In this document: one piece after another, positions 1-5,874 of the stretch
Layout: every line of letters starts with the position of its first letter
Numbering within the stretch: the stretch's first letter is position 1
NCBI GenBank assembly: GCA_937900125.1
Contig: CALCEK010000027.1
Location: forward strand, 1 to 5,874
Direction of reading: 5' to 3'
DNA from: an uncultured Treponema sp.
Lineage (GTDB): Bacteria; Spirochaetota; Spirochaetia; Treponematales; Treponemataceae
DNA: 5,874 nt
Notes under the pieces: model-generated
Seen by the model: only the letters and a program-made list of their open reading frames with translations
Databases searched by the model: none
Told to the model about the DNA's origin: nothing
Made by a program: the position numbers and the translations under genes

Positions 1-75
1 AATTTTACCATTTTATTTGAACGCTGTAAATTCCTGAGTTTTTAGACAATCTCCCTCAAAAAAAAAGAAAAATTC

Positions 76-771
76 CTACATTCTAACGGTTTCTACCATA
101 TATCGAATGGATTTTCCAGTGTCGTCTTCTAGGGTTTTTTCTATTATAAACACAACGCTTTTGCCCGTTTTGTCGGTAAAAATGCGGTCTATTGTGTAGT
201 TTGAAATACCTTTGCGGCTAAAATTTGGCGTTCCAACTTGTTTAGAAAGTAAAACTGTGCCGTCTTTGTCTTTTTTTTCAAAAACAATGTAATATTTTGA
301 ACTTACATTTTTGCCTTTGCCTTCGTAAGTGGGAACTAATTTTACGTGATAAAATGCGGAATCTTCATCATCGCTTTCAAAATCTTTAAAGACAATTTCT
401 TCTTTTGCTTCTGTGTTAAATCCGCGTGTGTACAAAAGATTTTGTGCAGAGGATGGCTCGCAATTGTATTTTGCAGTTTGCCATTCGGTTTTTTCGCGTA
501 ACTGTTCAAACGCTTTTTTCCCAGAAAGGTTAGATGTTTTTTCGCTCGCTTCGATTTTAAAAACGCCACCTTTTACATAGTCATTTTTTTCAACATCAAC
601 TGTGTAAATTTCGGCCCAAGCCTGATATGATTTATCGAGTTTGCCATATTGGGCAAAAATATATGTTTTGCCGTCTTCAGAAAAACCAATGTCCGTAAAG
701 ACGGCCGCATCTCCTGCAAAAAGCATAAAAGTAGAACAAAGTGAAACAACAAATGCTGAGAGTCTTTTCAT
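76..771 (-). CDS. Secreted DUF2259-family protein
   Basis: This 231-residue protein is predicted to be exported. Residues 1-22 look like a signal peptide: Lys-Arg at 2-3, a hydrophobic stretch at 6-18, then Ala-Gly-Asp-Ala-Ala as a probable cleavage zone. The next segment, about 25-66, reads FSEDGKTYIFAQYG and then AEIYTVDVEKNDYV. This is the pattern I associate with DUF2259, a predicted secreted family of unknown function (phrase of type F-S-x-D-G, then G, then AEIYxVDVxxN). A second similar strand pattern near the C-terminus (about 194-230, with IFTDKTGKSVVFIIEK and IRYMVET) suggests beta-rich, TolB-like repeated units; that fold is an inference. The ATG at 769-771 is supported by GGAGG at 776-780, four bases upstream. 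The stop is TAG. A weak TTTAAT at 804-809 could be its -10, but I see no convincing -35. No catalytic residues are recognisable. It is divergent from the membrane protein on its right. Confidence 0.8.
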   Translation of the reverse strand: MKRLSAFVVSLCSTFMLFAGDAAVFTDIGFSEDGKTYIFAQYGKLDKSYQAWAEIYTVDVEKNDYVKGGVFKIEASEKTSNLSGKKAFEQLREKTEWQTAKYNCEPSSAQNLLYTRGFNTEAKEEIVFKDFESDDEDSAFYHVKLVPTYEGKGKNVSSKYYIVFEKKDKDGTVLLSKQVGTPNFSRKGISNYTIDRIFTDKTGKSVVFIIEKTLEDDTGKSIRYMVETVRM

Positions 772-829
772 ACAGCCTCCATTTGTTTTGAATATCGGAA
801 AAAATTAAAAATTCTTTAGTGCTAATTGT

Positions 830-896
830 GGGAACAGGTGGCGGAGAGGACAGCTGTAAGGGGAAGATTGCGTTTTGAACTGACTCCGCTGCTCCC
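830..896. other. Imperfect GC-rich hairpin in divergent intergenic region, function unknown
   Basis: GGGAACAG (830-837) and CGGAG (842-846) can pair with CTCCG (884-888) and CTGCTCCC (889-896). This gives 12 base pairs with one A-C mismatch, a 4-nt bulge (838-841) and a 37-nt loop. The loop contains the small palindrome ACAGCTGT (850-857). The segment is noticeably richer in GC than its AT-rich flanks. Neither strand has a T run just after the stem, so it is not a standard intrinsic terminator. It could be a structured RNA or leader, a dispersed repeat with inverted ends, or a protein-binding region. The sequence alone does not decide between these. Confidence 0.35.
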
Positions 897-910
897 AAAA
901 AATAACACGC

Positions 911-922
911 GCAAAGCTTTGC
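911..922. promoter_or_regulatory. Perfect 12-bp palindrome, candidate operator
   Basis: GCAAAGCTTTGC is a perfect 12-bp inverted repeat with no spacer. It ends 20 bases before the extended -10 at 943-951, so it would lie around -36 to -47 of a transcript starting near 958. That is a typical place for an activator or an upstream-overlapping repressor site. One palindrome of this size can occur by chance in AT-rich intergenic DNA, and I know of no regulator with this exact site. Confidence 0.3.
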
Positions 923-942
923 ACTTTACTAAAAAATGCTCT

Positions 943-951
943 TGTTATATT
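943..951 (+). promoter_or_regulatory. Extended -10 promoter element (TGTTATATT)
   Basis: TG-T-TATATT matches the extended -10 form TGnTATAAT with one mismatch in the hexamer. No well-spaced -35 is present: TTGCAC at 919-924 is 21 nt away and TTTACT at 925-930 is 15 nt away. Extended -10 promoters often do without a good -35. The hexamer ends eight bases before the ATG at 960, so transcription would begin at or within a few bases of the start codon. Confidence 0.45.
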
Positions 952-959
952 CTAAAGGT

Positions 960-1781
960 ATGACAATTAGGACTCGGAACAGGCTGTTTTTTATTTTTTT
1001 TGCCCTTGCCTGTTTGTGCGCAATAATAAACGGAATCTATTTGGTGTGGGGATTCTTGCAAGGAATGGTGAGTGCGCCCGTTGGTGCAGTTCGGACTTTT
1101 TATCTTTTTTCTAAAATCATACCGCAAAATTTTACGGCAACAATAATTGCCACTTCATTTTTTGCGTTTTATGTTCCAGTTGTTGTCGCTTTTTTGTACT
1201 TTGGATTTGAAAAAACGCAATCGCTAGAAATAATTTATTTTTTTGCATTTTTGATTGGTTGTTTATTTGAAGTTTCTAGGCTTTTAGTTCCAATCGATTC
1301 TCTTTGGCGAACAACTTCTTCTCCGCTTTTGGTGATTGGGCGAATTGTGATTGCGGGGCGAGTGTTAGCTCCCATAGGACTTTTGTTTGCCTCACTTTTT
1401 TCTTCAAATGACCAACGGCAAAATGTTGAGCGCAATTTTGTGATAATGGTTGTGATTGCCATTCTTGTGGGAAAATTATTTCCGCTAAACACAATGAAAA
1501 CAACAACAACTTGCACAGTTCAATGGGGCTACACAAAATTATTTTCCACACTCAGATTTTGCATTTTGTTTGTTACCGTCCTAACGCTATTTATTTCTTC
1601 CTACAGAAACAACAGTCCCGAATTCAAAAATGAAAGTGTCGGTTGCCTTAGTTTAGAAAGCGGCTACTATTTTTTGTGCGCCGCTGACAATTACGTTTTT
1701 TTAATTTTAGGCTCCATTCTTTTAACCTTAGGCACATTTTTATATCTCCGCGCGATTCACAGCATATACCTATGGCGATAA
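960..1781 (+). CDS. Hypothetical polytopic membrane protein, about seven membrane segments
   Basis: This 273-residue hydrophobic protein has predicted membrane segments at about 9-33, 57-82, 88-110, 121-147, 157-176, 196-214 and 243-264. Short charged loops separate them, including SSNDQRQNVERN at 148-159 and a more polar loop at 215-242. I recognise no transporter, enzyme or sensor motif. Residues such as E104, R107 and R127/R134 inside or beside helices may matter functionally, but that is speculative. An in-frame ATG at 936 would add eight residues (MLLLYSKG). It has no ribosome binding site and lies upstream of the likely -10 element, so I prefer 960. AAAGG at 954-958 is only one base from this ATG, too close for a normal Shine-Dalgarno, which fits a leaderless or near-leaderless message. 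The gene ends 14 bp from the stop of the convergent lipid kinase gene. It is probably a spirochaete-specific family. Confidence 0.75.
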   Translation: MTIRTRNRLFFIFFALACLCAIINGIYLVWGFLQGMVSAPVGAVRTFYLFSKIIPQNFTATIIATSFFAFYVPVVVAFLYFGFEKTQSLEIIYFFAFLIGCLFEVSRLLVPIDSLWRTTSSPLLVIGRIVIAGRVLAPIGLLFASLFSSNDQRQNVERNFVIMVVIAILVGKLFPLNTMKTTTTCTVQWGYTKLFSTLRFCILFVTVLTLFISSYRNNSPEFKNESVGCLSLESGYYFLCAADNYVFLILGSILLTLGTFLYLRAIHSIYLWR

Positions 1782-1795
1782 AAAATTGGGTGTCA

Positions 1796-2410
1796 TTACA
1801 AAAATAGGGTTGCAACTCCGCCGATTAAAATAGGGATAAAAACGTTGTCAAAATCTTTTAGGGGGAGAACTTCTATTAACATTCCAAAAGTTGCAAGCAG
1901 TAGAGAAAGCGCGGTGTTTTTCCCCGCCAGAAAGGACGAAATAAAAATCGCCAAAAAACACGTTAGGCTTCCTTCTGCAGTTTTTCCTTGCGCAAAGGGA
2001 ATTTGCACTTTTCCCCATAGTTTTCCGCTCAAACTAGCAAGCCCGTCTCCAAATGCAAGCGCGTATATTCCGATTGAAGCGGGGAGGGGAGGGTACAAAA
2101 GCGCGCAAATTAAAATACCAGTACACAATGTTACAGGCCCTAAAACGAATTTGTTTTCATCGCGTTTTCTAGCAGCGGTTGCCGTTATTGTAGAAACAAG
2201 CGGTACATTTTTTCCATTTAAACGCAAAAATTCACAAATCGTGTAAAAAATCACGGCAAAAACTAAAAGGGATAAAACAAGCCTATAAGAAAGCGAAAGA
2301 AAAAGCGGAAGTAGCGCACTGCATAAGTGTATGGCTTTTCTAAAAACCTCTTTTGCAATGTCATTTAGCTTTTGTCTACTTAAAATGCCTTCTCTTTCGC
2401 ACGGAATCAT
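1796..2410 (-). CDS. SEC59/DGK1/VTE5-family integral membrane lipid kinase
   Basis: This 204-residue membrane protein belongs to the family of CTP-dependent dolichol kinase (SEC59), yeast diacylglycerol kinase DGK1 and plant phytol/farnesol kinases (VTE5). Motifs seen in order: E21-x-x-R24-K25-x-x-H28 before the first helix; AFGDGLASLSGKLWGK at 119-134, the Gly-Asp-Gly nucleotide-binding loop; K143-T-A-E146-G147-S148; and E180-x-x-P183 followed by D188-N189 near the C-terminus. Hydrophobic helices fall at about 29-40, 44-64, 89-106, 111-121, 149-163, 167-182 and 190-203. Length is close to that of bacterial members. The lipid substrate cannot be read from sequence; a polyprenol, another isoprenoid alcohol or diacylglycerol are all possible. 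Its ATG overlaps the stop of the upstream TPR gene by one base (TAATG), with AAAGGGG eight bases before the start, so the two are probably co-transcribed and coupled. The stop is TAA. Some databases may label such proteins phosphatidate cytidylyltransferase-like. Confidence 0.82.
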   Translation of the reverse strand: MIPCEREGILSRQKLNDIAKEVFRKAIHLCSALLPLFLSLSYRLVLSLLVFAVIFYTICEFLRLNGKNVPLVSTITATAARKRDENKFVLGPVTLCTGILICALLYPPLPASIGIYALAFGDGLASLSGKLWGKVQIPFAQGKTAEGSLTCFLAIFISSFLAGKNTALSLLLATFGMLIEVLPLKDFDNVFIPILIGGVATLFL

Positions 2411-5400
2411 TACTCAAGCCCCTTTTCTCCAAGCATGGATTTTGGAATTTGAGTATAAATTTCACTTTCGTATCCGAGATTTGGATTTGTAATGTACTTG
2501 ATATTTTGTTCCGCCAAATTTGAACCTTCAAGGCGCACCATTGTAGTCTGATTTCTTGTGAGTGCGTCCCAAGCGCGTAAACTGTTTTGCAAATTGACTA
2601 TAGATTGCGCATTTGCTTTGCTATCTCCTGTGCTTGATGCGATTCGGCTTAGGGTAACACCAAGATTGTTTGTGGCTTTCATATATGTATCAACCAAATC
2701 GCCTTGGTCTTCCCGAACTTGTGGCAAAAGAACATCGTGTAACGTAAACTCATTGTCTAATATGCTCAACAATTTTTTGTAGTACCCCTCGGCTGCGTAA
2801 TTGTCATTCCTAAGACTTAAAGTGTTTGCCAAAGCCAAAAGCAAATGGGTGTCCGTAGGATTATTGTCCAAACTTCGGATAAAAGAACCCAATGCTTCAG
2901 AATAATTAGAAGATAAATACTGAATATAACCGATTTTGTACCTTACGCTAGAAGTGTCATTTTTATTGTCAACAGCTTTTTGGTACTGCGTCAACGCGGA
3001 ATCAAGTTCGCCGCTAACAAAATAATAAATGTCGCCTAAATCAGCATAAAGTTTTCCAATGTTTTCATCGCTTGCAAAACCGCTAGAGGCAAATTCGGCT
3101 TCATACAAATCAATTCCGTCCCCATAGGTAGTTTCGGCAAGAATGTACTCTTTTTGGCTCTTGTAAATTTCTCCTAAAAGGCGGAATGTGTTTATATATT
3201 TGTAAGTGTCGCGGTGATTTCTGTATGTTTGATTTTCAAATGCAGAAATCGTGTTTTTTAAAAGACTGATTGCGTATGAATCGTTATTTGTAAAAATAAA
3301 ATACCGCCCCATATTGTAAAGCGCAACAGGATTTGTTTGGTCTTTTTCAACCGCCTTTTCTAGCAAATCCCGAACATTTTCTATGTCACTGCGCAATTTT
3401 TCTTCGGCAGGACTCAAAAGCCCAAATCGTTTATCCATAAGATAGCCACTCAATTCTGTTGTGTCTTGGGCAGAAAGATTTTTTAACTTTTTGGGATAAA
3501 AATAATTTTTGTAATTTAAAACCTGCGACAAACTGTCTGTGCGAATATAATAGCGCATTTGCCGCGCATAATAGGTGTCTAGCGCAGAAGAGTTTCCGCC
3601 GTAAAGCTCAAGCAAAAGGTCGTATTGTTCCTTTGCAAGTGCGTATTTTGAAGAATCCGCGTTTGTTGCCCATTCAAGATACAAATCGCCTAAAGCCAAA
3701 ATTGCGTCGCTGTCATTTATGTGATAATCCAAAACTTCGCGTTTTAAAATGCGCTCGGCTTCTTCATAATTGTAAAGGTCGTACAATTCCATAGATGCCC
3801 ATTCAAGCCCTGCCGTTTTGTCGTGCTTGTAACGGTCTAAAATTGCCTTGTACATTGTTCTTGCGCGTTCGTATTGTTTGTGTTCGCGATAAGAACGTGC
3901 ATAATTAAAGAACCATTTTTTTACTTTCCTATAAATTTGCGCTTCGTTAAATTTGTCTAAGGATTGCGGATATTGGTCTTTTTGTATGAGCGCGTATCCT
4001 TCTTTATAAAGCGAAGAAGCTTTTAGCGGATTGTAAATGAATGTTCTTCCTGCAAACCACAAAATCATTATAAGAACAGCGGCTGCGGCGGTTAAAATCG
4101 CGCCAGGAATAATTCGGTTTTTAAGCTGATATTCCATTGACTGCTTGTAGGCTTCGTATTCTGTGGCACTTCGGCGTTCAAAATCGCGCGGAACAGAAAG
4201 AGAAATATCGAGCATTTTTTCAAGTTCAGCGGCAAGTTGACGCGCTGGAACTTTTCTTAGGACTTTTTCAAGAATCTCAAAAACCGCATCGTCTGTAAAC
4301 TCATTTTTTACAACCATGTCCTCAAGGGCAATGCGAACATTTAGCGGATAATCCGCAAGATTCTTTAAAAATTGCTTGTATTCGGTGTCTGTAAAAGTAT
4401 TTTTTGGTCTTCCGTCTTCTGTAATTGCATCTTTAAAATCGGGACGCGCAACATCAGGTTTTTGTGTCCCTTGAATGTCGCCCGAAAATCCTGGAATGCT
4501 ATAATCTTCATCGTCGTCTTCGGAAAAAGACACATCTCCAAGTTCAAAGTCGGTGTCATTTTCATCAGAAAAATTCACATTGTCCATTGCGGAAGTGTCA
4601 AATGAATCTAGTTCGTCATCAGGAACGCTTTCCTCAGAAAAATCCATAGGAGGCACAGCTTCTAAATTGGGAAGGTTTTCCATTGGATTTTCGTTATCAA
4701 TGTCAGCGGAAAATATGTTGTCGTCAATTTGCGCATCTTCTTGATTTTCCGATTCTTCTTCATTTTGAGGGGATTCTTCGTTTTCATCAAAAGAGAAATT
4801 GTCTAAGTCGCCTAAATCAATGTTATCAAAACCGTCAAGTCCTTCTGTATTAAAATCTTGGTTTTCTTCTGCGCTAGAATCTTCTTCGTTTGCTTGTGAA
4901 AAATTCTCTTCTTCTACACCGTCTTCGCTTTGCGCTTCAAAAGAGTCATTTTGTTCGCCCTCATCAACGGGAAAATTTTCAGAAAGATTTTCGCTTTGTT
5001 CAGTGGGGCTTTCTTCAAAATTGTCAAACTCCTCTGGTAAAGAAAACTCTTCCCCATTTCCAGATTCTTCGGCGGTGTTTTCGGATTCTTCAATTTGTTC
5101 TTCCTGAAAATTGTCTGCCTGCGCGTCTTCGGAATTTTCTGAAGAATCTGCTATAATTTGCTCATCATCTTGATTTTCCTCTGGAGAAATTGTTTCGCTA
5201 AAATTGTCAAACTCCTCTGGCAAGGCAAACTCTTCTGGAGAAGAAAAGTCTTCCTCGCTTCCAGATTCTTCGGCAGTGTTTTCGGGTTCTTCGATTTGTT
5301 CTTCCTGAAAATTGTCTGTTTGCGCGTCTTCGGAATTTTCAAAATTGCTTAAATCAAAATCGTCTAGCGGAGGAAGCGCGGTGTCCTCTGTAGATTCTTG

Positions 5401-5856
5401 AGAATCATCAAAAGAACCGAATAAATCCTGTACATCTGTATTGTTAGTTTCTAGCGGTGGCTCATCGGGAATTTCGTTAAACTCCGCAGGAATCCCGTCA
5501 TTCATATTTATGCTGTTTGGAGAAGAAAGTCCCGCAACATCTTCCGAAAAATCGGGTTCTGTTTTGCCTTGCTCTTCAAACTCGCTTAAATCAATGTCAT
5601 CAGAATCAAGCGCATTTTCTGAAAATAAACTTGAAACGTCTGGCACTTGGTCAGAAGTGTCATTCATTGCGGCAATTTCTGCATCGCTTAACTGAGGCAT
5701 TCCGCTTATAAAATCTTCAGAATCGTCCCTATCTTGAACGTCTGGCGGAATTGAAACCGTAACAGGCTTTTCTCCGCGTGCAGCACGGACTTTTACTTCG
5801 TCCCCGAGATTTAACATATCCGAATTGAATTGCTTCAGTTGATTTCGTCCTGGCAT
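2410..5856 (-). CDS. flcA: FlcA-like periplasmic flagellar collar protein (acidic N-terminal region, one membrane helix, TPR array)
   Basis: This 1148-residue protein has a clear domain order. Residues 1-55 form a conserved-looking N-terminal segment (LKQFNSDMLNLGDEVK, RAARGEKPV). Residues about 41-460 are highly acidic, rich in Asp, Glu, Ser and Asn, and probably disordered; they include a duplicated block (173-219 and 240-280). Residues about 489-557 are helical. Residues 581-603 form one membrane helix, preceded by K579 and R581. Residues about 606-1100 contain TPR-like helix pairs, for example at 613-644, 648-679, 716-755, 842-877, 888-922, 934-969, 970-1002 and 1003-1035. In spirochaetes this architecture is known from FlcA (Borrelia burgdorferi BB0326), which builds the periplasmic collar of the flagellar motor and supports stator assembly. 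The assignment rests on architecture and on recognising the N-terminal pattern, not on alignment; a generic TPR protein is the alternative. The predicted topology puts the acidic half in the cytoplasm and the TPRs in the periplasm. The ATG has no normally spaced ribosome site; a perfect TATAAT ends eight bases upstream. The lipid kinase gene follows with a one-base overlap. Confidence 0.68.
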   Translation of the reverse strand: MPGRNQLKQFNSDMLNLGDEVKVRAARGEKPVTVSIPPDVQDRDDSEDFISGMPQLSDAEIAAMNDTSDQVPDVSSLFSENALDSDDIDLSEFEEQGKTEPDFSEDVAGLSSPNSINMNDGIPAEFNEIPDEPPLETNNTDVQDLFGSFDDSQESTEDTALPPLDDFDLSNFENSEDAQTDNFQEEQIEEPENTAEESGSEEDFSSPEEFALPEEFDNFSETISPEENQDDEQIIADSSENSEDAQADNFQEEQIEESENTAEESGNGEEFSLPEEFDNFEESPTEQSENLSENFPVDEGEQNDSFEAQSEDGVEEENFSQANEEDSSAEENQDFNTEGLDGFDNIDLGDLDNFSFDENEESPQNEEESENQEDAQIDDNIFSADIDNENPMENLPNLEAVPPMDFSEESVPDDELDSFDTSAMDNVNFSDENDTDFELGDVSFSEDDDEDYSIPGFSGDIQGTQKPDVARPDFKDAITEDGRPKNTFTDTEYKQFLKNLADYPLNVRIALEDMVVKNEFTDDAVFEILEKVLRKVPARQLAAELEKMLDISLSVPRDFERRSATEYEAYKQSMEYQLKNRIIPGAILTAAAAVLIMILWFAGRTFIYNPLKASSLYKEGYALIQKDQYPQSLDKFNEAQIYRKVKKWFFNYARSYREHKQYERARTMYKAILDRYKHDKTAGLEWASMELYDLYNYEEAERILKREVLDYHINDSDAILALGDLYLEWATNADSSKYALAKEQYDLLLELYGGNSSALDTYYARQMRYYIRTDSLSQVLNYKNYFYPKKLKNLSAQDTTELSGYLMDKRFGLLSPAEEKLRSDIENVRDLLEKAVEKDQTNPVALYNMGRYFIFTNNDSYAISLLKNTISAFENQTYRNHRDTYKYINTFRLLGEIYKSQKEYILAETTYGDGIDLYEAEFASSGFASDENIGKLYADLGDIYYFVSGELDSALTQYQKAVDNKNDTSSVRYKIGYIQYLSSNYSEALGSFIRSLDNNPTDTHLLLALANTLSLRNDNYAAEGYYKKLLSILDNEFTLHDVLLPQVREDQGDLVDTYMKATNNLGVTLSRIASSTGDSKANAQSIVNLQNSLRAWDALTRNQTTMVRLEGSNLAEQNIKYITNPNLGYESEIYTQIPKSMLGEKGLE
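2419..2425 (-). promoter_or_regulatory. Ribosome binding site of the lipid kinase, inside the upstream gene
   Basis: AAAGGGG on the minus strand lies eight bases before the kinase ATG. It is embedded in the final codons (E-K-G-L-E) of the upstream TPR gene. Together with the one-base TAATG stop/start overlap it fixes the kinase start and implies that ribosomes finishing the TPR gene can reinitiate here. Confidence 0.6.
5017..5139 (-). repeat. Internal coding duplication, copy 2 (residues 240-280)
   Basis: This is the second copy of a duplicated block in the acidic region of the TPR protein. It runs from E-N-S-E-D-A-Q to L-P-E-E-F-D-N-F. Its 80-nt core at 5060-5139 matches 5261-5340 at 75 of 80 positions, and all five differences are transitions. 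A further identical 21-nt piece at 5017-5037 matches 5200-5220. This copy is 18 nt (six codons) shorter than the other, so the reading frame is kept. Confidence 0.9.
5200..5340 (-). repeat. Internal coding duplication, copy 1 (residues 173-219)
   Basis: This is the first copy of the duplicated acidic block, offset 201 nt from the other copy at the core. It has six additional residues between its FSSPEEFA segment and the shared LPEEFDNF end. Of the five core substitutions, three are synonymous (Gln, Ile and Thr codons) and two change the residue (Thr/Ala and Pro/Ser). The high nucleotide identity points to a recent duplication rather than convergent low-complexity composition. Confidence 0.9.
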
Positions 5857-5864
5857 AATTCTTG

Positions 5865-5870
5865 ATTATA
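5865..5870 (-). promoter_or_regulatory. Perfect -10 hexamer (TATAAT) for the flcA-like gene
   Basis: TATAAT on the minus strand ends eight bases before the ATG at 5856, so a sigma-70-type start would fall about at 5858, leaving almost no leader. The -35 would lie beyond the window edge and cannot be checked. GGAG at 5871-5874 is 14 bases from the ATG, too far for a typical ribosome site. It could still act as one if the gene is transcribed from further upstream. Confidence 0.45.
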
Positions 5871-5874
5871 CTCC

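Noticed and set aside
57..75. T tract on the minus strand just after the DUF2259 stop, as an intrinsic terminator
   Set aside because: A run of T is present, but no stable GC-rich stem precedes it within the end of the gene.
677..898. 73-codon minus-strand frame beginning in the intergenic hairpin segment
   Set aside because: It overlaps the start of the DUF2259 gene in another frame, has no ribosome site and shows no protein-like composition after the overlap. The intergenic part is better treated as a possible structured or repeated DNA segment.
826..900. Integron attC recombination site, considered because some treponemes carry integrons
   Set aside because: The segment is an imperfect inverted repeat of suitable size, but it lacks the end motifs RYYYAAC and GTTRRRY in the right places, and there is no cassette-like context.
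936..959. Upstream ATG of the membrane protein at 936
   Set aside because: It has no Shine-Dalgarno and lies upstream of the extended -10 at 943-951, so it would not be on the transcript from that promoter. It remains possible if a promoter further upstream is used.
1235..1551. Two minus-strand open frames opposite the membrane protein
   Set aside because: They are antisense to a continuous hydrophobic coding frame with consistent membrane segments. Neither has a ribosome site or a recognisable domain.
1845..2246. 133-codon open frame on the plus strand, opposite the lipid kinase
   Set aside because: The minus strand here carries clear SEC59/DGK1-family motifs; the plus frame has no recognisable domain and no ribosome site.
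4799..5107. Serine-rich open frame on the plus strand, opposite the acidic region
   Set aside because: It is the antisense of Glu/Asp/Ser-rich codons, which read as Ser, Phe and Leu on the other strand. It has no ribosome site or independent coding character. The same applies to 4553-4744 and 5441-5695.

Overview
The window looks like chromosomal DNA from a spirochaete, most likely a Treponema. It is AT-rich, with long A and T runs. Its largest gene encodes a 1148-residue protein whose N-terminal signature, single membrane anchor and C-terminal TPR array fit the spirochaetal periplasmic flagellar collar protein FlcA. A small secreted DUF2259-type protein also fits. These assignments come from reading the protein sequences, not from a database search. 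I see no tRNA, rRNA, CRISPR array, insertion sequence or phage gene.

Layout, left to right. Bases 1-75 are a short AT-rich tail downstream of the first gene, with nothing I can name. Bases 76-771 (minus) encode a secreted 231-residue DUF2259-like protein. Bases 772-959 are a divergent intergenic region. It holds a GC-richer imperfect hairpin (830-896), a perfect 12-bp palindrome (911-922) and an extended -10 promoter element (943-951). Bases 960-1781 (plus) encode an orphan protein with about seven membrane segments. A 14-bp convergent gap follows. Bases 1796-2410 (minus) encode an integral-membrane kinase of the SEC59/DGK1/VTE5 (dolichol, phytol or diacylglycerol kinase) family. Its start codon overlaps the stop codon of the large TPR gene at 2410-5856 (minus). 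Bases 5857-5874 carry a perfect TATAAT upstream of that gene.

The two right-hand genes form an operon-like pair, flcA-like first and lipid kinase second, joined by a TAATG overlap that suggests translational coupling. The TPR protein has a conserved N-terminal peptide, an acidic low-complexity stretch of about 420 residues containing a recent internal duplication, a helical segment, one membrane helix at about 581-603, and about 500 residues of TPR-like helices. These helices probably lie in the periplasm around the flagellar motor. The two left-hand genes point away from each other and have no obvious functional link to the pair.

Most of the window is ordinary spirochaete core DNA. The points most worth a second look are the acidic N-terminal half of the collar-like protein with its duplication, the shared '-10, 8 nt, ATG' geometry at two genes (possible leaderless transcripts), and the unexplained hairpin in the divergent intergenic region.
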